29,576 bases of DNA from CAYYAQ01 sp964469555 (GTDB lineage Bacteria; Planctomycetota; UBA1135; UBA2386): assembly GCA_964469555.1 (NCBI GenBank), contig CAYYAQ010000059.1:1-29576 (forward strand), given 5' to 3'. The notes beneath the pieces were generated by a model, which saw only the letters and a list, made by a program, of their open reading frames with translations, had not been told where the DNA came from and did not search any database. The position numbers were made by a program, and so were the translations under genes. This document shows positions 7,800 through 16,300 of the stretch, piece by piece (within the stretch, counting starts at the first letter, position 1; each line of letters starts with the position of its first letter).

Positions 7800-8351
7800 C
7801 TACTTCTTGCGGGATCTGCCGTTCTTCCGGGAGGTCTCGTACTTTCCCGTGCCAAGGGACGTACCGATGTTCCCGGGGACCGTGACCCCAGCGGCCTTCT
7901 TCTTGACCGAGGCGCCTTCAAACATGCGAGACAGGTCCTTCCGCGTGTATTCGGACTCATCGTTGTAGTCGATGAGCTGCAGATCGAGGTCGATGCGGCG
8001 GGCGCCGACGAGCACCAGGCGACGCATGCTCTGGCTGCCACCACGGGCCTCGTAGACCACGAGCTGGTTGTTGTTCGTGTCGATCAGGTAGAGCACGGAC
8101 GTGCCGACGCCGTAGCTGCCGGTCACCGCCATGAACCCGTTCGCGGATGCCGCGCCGCCGCCCGCATCGCCACCGTACACCAGTGGCTCCGGGGCCTTGG
8201 TCGGGGTGGAGCGAGGCTTGGGTGGGATGACCGGACCCCGCCCTTGGGCGTGGAGACTCTGGTCAGCCGATGGCGACTGGGACTGTCCGAGTCGGTAAGC
8301 GACCGCGATGAGCAAGACCGCCACGAGGGCGCCGAGGATCGAGTGCTTCAT
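7800..8351 (-). CDS. Unidentified exported or membrane-anchored protein
   Basis: A 183-residue protein I cannot assign to a named family. The start is ATG at 8351 because it is followed at once by a signal-anchor MKHSILGALVAVLLIAVAYRL; upstream in-frame codons read as Arg-rich shadow sequence. Residues about 25-60 are Pro/Ser/Gln-rich and probably disordered. The compact part (about 65-140) contains GFMAVTGSYGVGTSVLYLID, QLVVYEARGG and LVLVGARRIDLDLQLIDYND, which look like beta-rich strands with a repeated hydrophobic pattern. The C-terminus is Lys/Arg-rich (SRKNGRSRKK). The next gene downstream on the same strand is the HTH-membrane protein, 113 bases away. Both are single-pass membrane proteins, so a shared role is possible but unproven. 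Confidence 0.7.
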   Translation of the reverse strand: MKHSILGALVAVLLIAVAYRLGQSQSPSADQSLHAQGRGPVIPPKPRSTPTKAPEPLVYGGDAGGGAASANGFMAVTGSYGVGTSVLYLIDTNNNQLVVYEARGGSQSMRRLVLVGARRIDLDLQLIDYNDESEYTRKDLSRMFEGASVKKKAAGVTVPGNIGTSLGTGKYETSRKNGRSRKK

Positions 8352-8452
8352 GTGTGGAAAGATCCTGGAATAGCGGGATCCGAGGTGCCAGGTGCGTCGG
8401 CGGGCTCGGCGAGCATGCTTGGGGCTAGCAAAGAGGGGTAAGGGCACGCGGG

Positions 8453-8461
8453 AATATAGCA
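8453..8461 (-). promoter_or_regulatory. Candidate extended -10 promoter element
   Basis: Minus-strand TTGCTATATT includes an extended -10-like TGCTATATT about 100 bases upstream of the ATG at 8351, in the 214-base gap after the histidine kinase gene. It is one of very few AT-rich spots in this GC-rich region. No good -35 hexamer is seen, so this is tentative. Confidence 0.3.
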
Positions 8462-8565
8462 ATCCCGGCCCCCGGCTGGCGGAATCTTCGCATTTGCCGG
8501 GCTCCGGGAAGATCTGGTCTGGGTGGAATCCACGAACACCTTGTGATCACTGAGCTTCGAGCTCT

Positions 8566-10023
8566 TCAGCGTGGATGGGGGAAGACCATCCGGACCGAGA
8601 ACCCCGCACCCGGTTTCGCATCCACCCGCATCGACCCGCCGTGGTTTTGGATGATCGTGTAGCAGATGAACAGACCGAGCCCCGTGGAGTCCGGAGCCTG
8701 GCTGGTGCTGAAGAACGGGTCCATCACCTGCTGGAGGGTCGCCTCGTCAACGCCGGGACCATCGTCGGAGACGATCAGCTCGACTCCCTCGGGGACCGAT
8801 GCCGCCCGCACGTCGATGCGCCGATCAGGCAGATCACGCATGGCGTTCAGCGAGTTCAGGAACAGGTTGAGGAGAACTTGCTGGATCTCGTTTGGCTCGC
8901 CCATCAAGAGCGGGAGGTCGTCGGGAATCCCAATCGCGCAGGTGACGCCCTGCCTGCCTAGCCGATGCTCGATCAGCGAACGCGCGCCATCGACCGAATC
9001 CGCGAGCGAGAACTCGACGGGATCGAGCACCCGGGGGGTGAAGTCCAGAAGCTTGCGCGAGATCCGCGCCACGCGCTCGAGTCCTTGCTGGACGAGAGAG
9101 AGGTATCGACGCTCCTTCTCCGATCGACCCTCGACTTGAGACAGGCTGTGGACTGCATTCAACATCCCTCCGATCGGGTTGTTGATCTCGTGCGCGACAC
9201 CCGCAGCGAGCGTGCCCATCGAGGCCAGGCGCGCGGACACCACCAGCGCACGCTCCTTCGCTGCGGCCTCCTGCGTCGCCCGGTCGACCTCGCTCTTCAA
9301 CTCGGCGGTGTGCCCCTGGACCTTCGTCGCCATCGCGTTGAACGCGTCGACGACCGTGTTCAGCTCAGGCGAGGAAAACGTCAGCACGCGGGCACCGTAG
9401 TCCCCCGATTCGACGCGACGGGCCGCATCCCCCAACTGATCCATCGGCCGACCGAGGGTTCGACCCACGACCCAACTCGCGAGCACAGCGAACACGACCA
9501 TGCTCAGGAGTACCGGGAGGGCGTAGTTCTGGAACGTCAGGTGCGGCTCCGGCGGAAACGCGGGAACGAACCACGCGCCGCCCTCGACGACGCCCTCCTC
9601 GTTCTCGATCGCCACGCAACGCCCACCGGCGACGCTGACGAGTTTCCGATCTTCCATCGCTCGACTGATGCCGGCCAGTATCTCCCTTTTGGGAAACGTC
9701 GAGTGATCACGGTGCGCGCAACCCAGGGGGTTGAGGTCGACACTCTTCCCTTCGCCCGGTCCCTTGCTGATCAGGATGTCGCTGAACTTGTGCCGGAAGT
9801 TGCCATCTCGAAAGATCCTGCGCACCGTCTCCGTAGCACGGGATCCGAGGCGCGCACCCGCCGGCAGCAGGTAACCGTAGTCACGCTGCAGGATCCGGAC
9901 ATGATTCTCCGTCTCGCGGTCCAGGAACCGGTTTTGCAGAACGACCGCGGTGGCGTGGATGACGCCGAGAACCACGAGGTTCATCAGCACGATGAGGACG
10001 AGCAGTCGTCCTCGCAATGACAT
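8566..10023 (-). CDS. Membrane sensor histidine kinase, NtrB-like
   Basis: A two-component sensor of 485 residues. Transmembrane segments at about 7-29 and 168-187 flank a periplasmic domain of about 138 residues. A HAMP domain (about 188-240) and a short coiled coil precede the dimerisation domain with phospho-acceptor H278 in GVAHEINNPIGG. The ATPase domain has an N-box EIQQVLLNLFLNSLNAM (N390), G1 VSDDGPGVDE (419-427), F-box DPFFST (435-440) and G2 STGLGLFI (446-453). The H-box with HEINNP is the NtrB/HisKA class. No response regulator lies next to it, so its partner must be elsewhere. It follows the GspF-like gene by 46 bases on the same strand, which suggests co-transcription. The ATG at 10023 gives a normal membrane-inserting N-terminus. 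The stimulus is unknown. Confidence 0.92.
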   Translation of the reverse strand: MSLRGRLLVLIVLMNLVVLGVIHATAVVLQNRFLDRETENHVRILQRDYGYLLPAGARLGSRATETVRRIFRDGNFRHKFSDILISKGPGEGKSVDLNPLGCAHRDHSTFPKREILAGISRAMEDRKLVSVAGGRCVAIENEEGVVEGGAWFVPAFPPEPHLTFQNYALPVLLSMVVFAVLASWVVGRTLGRPMDQLGDAARRVESGDYGARVLTFSSPELNTVVDAFNAMATKVQGHTAELKSEVDRATQEAAAKERALVVSARLASMGTLAAGVAHEINNPIGGMLNAVHSLSQVEGRSEKERRYLSLVQQGLERVARISRKLLDFTPRVLDPVEFSLADSVDGARSLIEHRLGRQGVTCAIGIPDDLPLLMGEPNEIQQVLLNLFLNSLNAMRDLPDRRIDVRAASVPEGVELIVSDDGPGVDEATLQQVMDPFFSTSQAPDSTGLGLFICYTIIQNHGGSMRVDAKPGAGFSVRMVFPHPR

Positions 10024-10069
10024 CAGGCGCCGCCTCCCGGCGAGCCCGCTCGTGGGTCGCGTTGCGCGA

Positions 10070-11221
10070 TCATGCGATCTTGTTCATGAGCTTGAGGAGC
10101 GGCATGAAGAGCGCGAACACGATGATCGCAACGATCACCGCCATGCCGACGAGAAGCGCCGGTTCGATGAACTTGAACGTGCTGTCGACGGTTCGCCTGA
10201 CCTCGACTTCGTAACGGTCTGCGATTTTGCCGAGCATCCGGTCGAGTTCACCGGTCTGTTCGCCGACGTCCACCATGTTGCACACGATGTCGTCGAAGAT
10301 GCCGCTCTGCCCCATCGGGATCGCGATGCCCGAGCCTTCGCGAATGCTGCCGTGGATCTTGCTGATCGAATCCGTCATGCGGACGTTGGGCAACGCACCG
10401 CGGAGAATATCGAGGGCTTCGAGATGCGGAACACCACTCTGGATCAGCGTGCCGAAAGTCCGCGAGAACCGGGCCACGAGCGTCTTCTTGATCAGCGTTC
10501 CAAACAGCGGGATCCCCAGGGAGATCGTGTCCATTCTCCATTCGTACGCGGCCCACTTCGAACGGAGGAACCGGTGCAACGAGTAGGTGCCGATCGCGAA
10601 CAACATGTAGGTCCACCACCACGCCTTCAGATGATCCCCGGCATTGATCACGATCTGAGTGATCTTCGGCATGGCCTCCATCGAACCGAACTGCTGGAGG
10701 AAGATGTCCTTGAACTTCGGGATCACGAAGATGAACACGAGGACGAGCACGACGATGGCAACGCACATCACGGCTATCGGGTACGCGAGCGCACCCTTGA
10801 CGCGGCTCTTGATCTCCTCCTGGTTCTCCATGAACTCCGCGAGTCGATTCAGGATCACGTCCTGCACACCGCCGGCCTCGCCCGCCGCGACCATGTTCGT
10901 GTACAGACTGTCGAAGGTCTTGGGGTGTTTCGCGAACGACTCCGACAGCGACGTGCCGCCCTCGACATCTTCGCGAATCTCCATCAGCGCCCTCTTCATC
11001 GCCCCTGCCGACATCTGGCCTTCCAGAATCCGCAGACACTTCGTCACCGGGATGCCGGCGTCCAGGAGGACGGCCAGTTGATTCGTGAACTCGTTGAGCA
11101 GCTTCGTCGAGACGCGCCGACTCTGGAACATGCCGCCCCCGGCGGAATCCTTCTTTGGGGTCTCGGAAACGGCTGGGGCGGACTTGCGAGGCGCGACCTT
11201 GCGCTGGAGCTTCTTTGGCAT
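10070..11221 (-). CDS. Type II secretion/type IV pilus inner-membrane platform protein, GspF/PilC family
   Basis: A 383-residue polytopic protein of the family that forms the inner-membrane platform for pilus or pseudopilus assembly. After a basic, low-complexity N-terminus of about 35 residues, the first T2SF domain (about 40-165) contains LAVLLDAGIPVTKCLRIL and AGEAGGVQDVILNRLAEFM. The second (about 245-370) contains FSRTFGTLIQSGVPHLEAL and VDVGEQTGELDRMLGKIAD. Three hydrophobic segments lie near 147-172, 207-225 and 350-375, the usual GspF arrangement. ATG at 11221 (MPKKLQRK) is chosen because upstream in-frame residues are Pro/Arg-rich and unlike the family. No GspE-type ATPase, pseudopilin, secretin or prepilin peptidase lies in the window, so the partners are encoded elsewhere. 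Confidence 0.92.
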   Translation of the reverse strand: MPKKLQRKVAPRKSAPAVSETPKKDSAGGGMFQSRRVSTKLLNEFTNQLAVLLDAGIPVTKCLRILEGQMSAGAMKRALMEIREDVEGGTSLSESFAKHPKTFDSLYTNMVAAGEAGGVQDVILNRLAEFMENQEEIKSRVKGALAYPIAVMCVAIVVLVLVFIFVIPKFKDIFLQQFGSMEAMPKITQIVINAGDHLKAWWWTYMLFAIGTYSLHRFLRSKWAAYEWRMDTISLGIPLFGTLIKKTLVARFSRTFGTLIQSGVPHLEALDILRGALPNVRMTDSISKIHGSIREGSGIAIPMGQSGIFDDIVCNMVDVGEQTGELDRMLGKIADRYEVEVRRTVDSTFKFIEPALLVGMAVIVAIIVFALFMPLLKLMNKIA

Positions 11222-11353
11222 TGTCAGGGAATCGGCCAGAGGGGTGGACGGCTCTCTCGGTCTGAACGCGACCGCAACCCTCCCAGGATAAGGGGCTCCG
11301 GTGGATAGTGGCCGGAGAGGATAGCTGGGGCAAGGCCCTCTGGTCACAGGGGG

Positions 11354-12289
11354 CTACCGAAAACGCGAAAGCAGCCAGGCGAGCACATCGATCTCGAACC
11401 ACTTGGCGATGCCCGCGGCGAGCAACACCAAGCCCAGCACCAACAATGCCCAGGGCCATCTCGAAGGGATCAGGTCTCTTCCCGGTGGGAACATCATGGA
11501 GGGCTGGAGCACTTCCTCTGCGGGCAACTCGACTTCGACCAGCGCCTCGTCTCGAGCCGAAGGACTCCTCGTCGATAGAAGGTGCACGATGATCACGGTG
11601 CTGTTGTCCGGTCCACCATTGCTGTTGGCGAGGCGAACGAGCTCGTTCGCCGCGTCTTGGGGCGACATTGCTTCCACGATCACTCGAGTCTCACGGTCAG
11701 AGACCAAGGACCAGAGTCCATCCGTCATCAGGACGAGACGATCTCCGTCCTGCACGTCGTACTCCTCGACGTCGACTTCCACTTCGCGCTGGCCAGCGCC
11801 GATGCAGCGCGTCAGATAGTTGTCCGGTTCACGAACAGCGTGATCGACACTGAGTTGCTCGACACTCCCGCAGCGGATCCTCAGGCACCGCGTGTCACCC
11901 ACGTGGCCGAGCACCATTCGTCCACCGAGCAGGTTGATGATGGTCAAGGTCGTGCCCATGCCGCGCAGGTTGAGGTTCTCCTGTGAGAGTTGGAAGACCT
12001 CGGCCACGGCAGCGGCGAAACCGTCGCGCATCCGCGACACCGGGTTGCTGGCGCCGTTCGTGGAACACGCGTCGAGGAGCGGTCGCGTCGCAGCACGGAC
12101 GGCGGTGCGGCTGGCCTCCGCCCCGCCCACGGCACCCCCCATCCCGTCGGCGATGGCGACGATCCACCCCATCCGCTCGGCCTCGTCGATAGTCTGCGGC
12201 GCGCACAGGAGAAAGTCGTCCTCGTTGACGCGGCGCACCCGGCCAGTGTGTGTGGCGACTCCGACCGAAACATTTGCCGGATGCAGCAT
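11354..12289 (-). CDS. PP2C-type Ser/Thr protein phosphatase with C-terminal membrane segments
   Basis: A metal-dependent phosphatase of 311 residues that should dephosphorylate Ser/Thr-phosphorylated proteins. PP2C motifs appear in order: RVRRVNEDDFLL (17-28), AIADGMGGAVGG (45-56) with metal-binding D48, GMGTTLTIINL, VLGHVGDTRCLRI, LVLMTDGLWSLV and GGPDNSTVIIV with the last metal-binding Asp. The final 36 residues contain a hydrophobic segment (about 279-296) followed by a second, shorter one, so the enzyme is probably tail-anchored with its catalytic domain in the cytoplasm. Its ATG overlaps the TGA of the upstream lipoprotein gene by one base (TGATG). With the kinase gene two positions upstream, this gives a coupled kinase/phosphatase pair. 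The GspF-like gene follows after 132 bases. Confidence 0.95.
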   Translation of the reverse strand: MLHPANVSVGVATHTGRVRRVNEDDFLLCAPQTIDEAERMGWIVAIADGMGGAVGGAEASRTAVRAATRPLLDACSTNGASNPVSRMRDGFAAAVAEVFQLSQENLNLRGMGTTLTIINLLGGRMVLGHVGDTRCLRIRCGSVEQLSVDHAVREPDNYLTRCIGAGQREVEVDVEEYDVQDGDRLVLMTDGLWSLVSDRETRVIVEAMSPQDAANELVRLANSNGGPDNSTVIIVHLLSTRSPSARDEALVEVELPAEEVLQPSMMFPPGRDLIPSRWPWALLVLGLVLLAAGIAKWFEIDVLAWLLSRFR

Positions 12290-13389
12290 CAGTTATCCTT
12301 GAGGGACTGGGTGACGGAACTGACACGCGCGGCATCCGTCTCGATCAGGATCTGCAGACGGCGACCGCCGGACACACTCCACAGCGCGCTGTACTGATAC
12401 TCGTCCGGGCCGCCACTCCTCGAATCCAAGAGACTCCGCTCGAAGGCCTCGGCGACCGTGGCGTCGATCAAGTTGCCGTCAAGCCGCACGGCGACCGCGC
12501 TGATCGGCTCCTTTGCACTGACCTTCACGCGCCACACGCGTTTCTCGCGTTCGATCTGGATGGACGCAGGGCCACTCTCATCCAGTGCTGTTCGCGCCTC
12601 CGCGGACTTCAGCCGGCGCACCGCGGATACAAGGATGCGCTCGATGGATGATTCGCGGACCGAGGCGATGATGTTCTCCGCGTCGGTCAACGTCCAGAAC
12701 GGCGGGATGATCACCGACTGCAGGAACCCGAGGATGCCGCACCGTTCGAACATGTTGAGGTTGACGGGGCCCGAGACAACGAGGCCTGAGAACACCCGGC
12801 GACCCGAGTAGACGTCGCGCATGGAGACTCTGAGTTGCGCATGCGACTCGTACGTGTGGTCCGGTATCACGGAGCCGAGCGCCAATAACCACGCCGCGCA
12901 GGTGAACGGCCAACGATCGTTCACTCCGCGGTAATCGATCGGTCCATCGATGATCTTCTCGACTACGAGCAGGAAGTCGTGCCCCTCGCGGCGGGCGCGC
13001 GAAAGCGTCGTCCGCAGCGCGACTACCCCTGGGGCGACTTCTTCGGTCGTCGAGGCGATGGTCTCCCGTGCCGCGCCCGGGTCCGCGTCGAGGGCCATGG
13101 ACACAAATACCCTGCCATCCCGCAGTCTCGAGACGAATCGTTCCAGGGGGAACGCTTCGACCCTCTCACCTGGCAGCGCGAACGTGCGCGCCAACGGCGA
13201 TTCCGAATTTACGGTCGCACTCGCGTCGACGAATCCCCCGCCGCTGACCAGGACCGAGTAGGGCAACGCCGGCTTGGTCGCCAGGGATAACAGATCCTCT
13301 GCCGTCGTGCTCACGCACGACGCGAAGCACGCTGCGACGCACATTGCCACAAACAGCCGCCCGAGCAGTCTTGCGGGTGAGGCGATCAC
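12289..13389 (-). CDS. Unidentified lipoprotein between the kinase and phosphatase genes
   Basis: A 366-residue protein with a typical lipoprotein leader: a positively charged start, a hydrophobic stretch and lipobox FASC with C25 lipidated. I do not recognise the family. The mature part has mixed alpha/beta character; YESHAQLRVSMRDVYSGRRV and the following FSGLVVSGPVNL look like paired strands, and a C-terminal section (about 290-345) again looks beta-rich. The GTG start at 13389 overlaps the kinase stop (GTGA), and its TGA overlaps the PP2C ATG by one base, so the three genes form one coupled translation unit. The position between a kinase with a large exported region and its likely phosphatase suggests that the lipoprotein contacts that exported region. 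That is inference. Confidence 0.75.
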   Translation of the reverse strand: MIASPARLLGRLFVAMCVAACFASCVSTTAEDLLSLATKPALPYSVLVSGGGFVDASATVNSESPLARTFALPGERVEAFPLERFVSRLRDGRVFVSMALDADPGAARETIASTTEEVAPGVVALRTTLSRARREGHDFLLVVEKIIDGPIDYRGVNDRWPFTCAAWLLALGSVIPDHTYESHAQLRVSMRDVYSGRRVFSGLVVSGPVNLNMFERCGILGFLQSVIIPPFWTLTDAENIIASVRESSIERILVSAVRRLKSAEARTALDESGPASIQIEREKRVWRVKVSAKEPISAVAVRLDGNLIDATVAEAFERSLLDSRSGGPDEYQYSALWSVSGGRRLQILIETDAARVSSVTQSLKDN

Positions 13390-16300
13390 CGCTTGCGCAC
13401 CCTCTTCACAAATGCTTCACCGCCGACCAGTCTCATGCCGATCCTGAACAGCAGCTTGTGGGGCTTCCCGGACAACAGTCCCTGCCCGTTGCGCTTGACG
13501 TAGATCGTGCGCACGACTCCGGGCACTCCCGACCGGAGTGGCTGATCTTCCTGGCTCTTCTTCGACGTGCGCAGGTCTACCAGTTTCTCGGCCTCGGCCA
13601 GGGTCACGCCCCGCACGACGCCGGTCCGCTGAAGCCTCGCGCGCAGGGCGTGGGGCATGTTCGCGAACCCGGTGGATTTCGCGACGTGGATCGAATGGTC
13701 CGCCAAGATTCCGGCGACGATGATCCGGGATTCATCCGAGTCCCCCACGGGCCACGGCAGGTCCATCACCCACTCGCGCACGCCGAAGTCGAGTCCGTGG
13801 ATCTCGTCATCCAGAGGCGTGACCACATGGTCGCTCTCGCGGAGATCGTTGAGCTTGGCGCCCGCCGCGCCATTCAACACGCCGGGATCCTCGCCGCCGA
13901 GTGTCGCGACTTCGAGCTCGACACCGAACGGCAATCGGAATACCGCGGCGTCGCCAAACAGCAGCTGGCCCGCCATCCTGGCGACGACGTAGGCCTGGTA
14001 GAAGCTGAGTCCAGTCACCGGGCTGTCGCCGTCGCTCGCGATTTCTTTCTGCCAACGCCGGTCGTCGCCGCCGTAGATCAACGGACGCATGCCGGCCTCG
14101 GAGAACCGTCCATCGCCTGACGGGTCGTTCACGAAACAGACGACCTTCGACCGTTGCGCGTCAGGCAACGCCAGGAAGCCGCGGACGATCGCCCAGTACT
14201 GAGCCCGCGTGAGCTCACGTTGCTGCAAGTAGCAGTCACGCAGATTCTGCACCGCGACCTCCCGACGTCGCAGGAAACCGCCTTCCTTGCGCATCACGGC
14301 GGAAACGCGGTCCTTGAACTCCTCGAGTGGTCGCAGGACTGGCACCATCACGATCGCGGCGAGAACCGCGTCCGCGTCGGCAACTCGCTGGCCGATGCGT
14401 TCCTGCACGAGAGACGAGCGCGTCGTCTCGACAGCGATCTTGGTCTCGCCCTTGAAGTCGAGGCTTCCAGCTGGTGTGCGGAGCTCGATATTGATGAAGA
14501 ACATGTACCCCGTGTCCTTGAGCAGATCTGAGTCGAGATCTTCGTCCGAGGCGCGGGCCATCTCCCGATAGGCCAGGTCGAAGATGAGGTCCGTGCCTTC
14601 GCCCCGTTTCCGAAGCTGGACGCAGGGAACGGGGCTGGCCTGAAACCTCAGGGAGATCTGACTCCGATCGTCCGCGGCGAACTTGTAGTCGCTGTGGAAG
14701 ATCACGCGCGTCTTCTGCTGATACTCCAGCTTGAGTACGTCCGCCTGCACGCGCGCCACCTCTCGCTGATACTGAAATTTGGCGACCTGCACGGCGCCCT
14801 TCATCGGACCTGATGTGAGTCGCTGCCCGGGGGCTCCACCGACCAGTACTTCCACGTCCCGGCCAAAGACGTCCCGCAGCAGCAGAAAGAAGACGTTGCT
14901 CCCTCTGCGAAGTCGTTGGTTCTCGAAGAACTTGTCGTCCTTGTTGAGCCGCACGGGAAGACCGATCACGTCCGCCCCTTTCGCGGCCCACCCGATGCTA
15001 CCGCGCAATAGTCGTGCATCGTCCGGATCCAGACGCCAGTCACGCTGGTCGACCATGCCGCCATTCGGCTCTTCGAACAGGGAGTTGTCCACGGTGAGTT
15101 GAGACAAGAACCGCGCGGCTGACGTATCCGGTAGCTTCAAGACCAGCCGATTGGATTGGATCCGAAGATCCCACGATTCGACGATCGGGGTCGGATTCAG
15201 TGTGTCCGGCCTCAGCGTGATCTCAAGACGAGCGTCCTTGTCCAACCCGCGGTAATCTTGCAACTCTATCCGACCCGAGCCTTGCTCCGGTCGCACGAGT
15301 CGCACACCCGCGGAGCTCCCGTCGATCGTCACCCGCACTGGCTTGTAGAGCTGGTTGCAGTGGAAGCTGAATTCGATCTTGGCACCGCTCCAAACCAAAC
15401 CGGAGCCGAGCGGCTGCAACCGATCCGCGATCCCGATCGTCTCTGTCTCCACGAGTTTGAGACCCGTCTTGCTGCGATAGAACTTCACGAGTCGCGTGAA
15501 GACGGAGGTGTTTCCTGCCCGGTCCTGCAACTGAAACTCCAGTTCCAGGGATTCCTCTTCGAGCGTCGAGAGATCAATGCCGAACTCCTTCTCGATGTCG
15601 ATGTCGATCTGCTTCGCGGCCACGACGTTGAACGGCAGCGGCACGAACGTCGTCAGCTCCCCTGCGAGCACCCGCGCCAACACCTTCAGACCCTCGTCTG
15701 GCTGCGCGAGTTCGAGTGACAGGCTCGCCTTTTTCTCGATGAGCGTCGCCGCAACTTCGTCGCCCCCCCGCACCTCTGGAACGCGGAAGTCGATGTCGAA
15801 TTCCCGCACCAGGGGACGCTCCATCGAGTTGCCGGCCTTGTCCGTCGCGGTGAGAATAAGAGTGACGCCTTTCTCCGGCATCGCCCGCGATTCCTGTACC
15901 TGTTGCAACAAGACAGAGGCACGAAGATTTCGGTCGAGGCCCCGATGGAAGACGTCCACGGGACCGAGAATCGTCCGATCGCCGACACGACACTCGAGTA
16001 AGAGTTCCGCGAGTTGGTCGTCGCAACTGATCTTCAGCGTGCTCCCGCTGTTGAGCGTGCCGGGTAACCCCTCGTTGTCGCGTTCGAGTGTGATCACCGG
16101 ATCCGTGTCGTCCACGAGGACTTTGGCAACGCCCAGCGCTGCGCCGCCCTTCAGCTGGAACGTGATCGTCACCGCACCGCCCTTGCACTTGCCCTCGAGG
16201 TTCGCGAGGAAAGTCCTGTACTCAACGCTCTTGTCCCGATCGAGCACGAGATGTCCGTCAACCATCTTCGCCCCGAGGGCGTCGACGGACAGCGGCTCAC

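Noticed and set aside
8385..8395. GTGCCAGGTGC matching in inverted form a stretch beside the 18599-18651 hairpin
   Set aside because: An 11-base match between two places in 30 kb is expected many times by chance; kept only as a lead for a genome-wide search.
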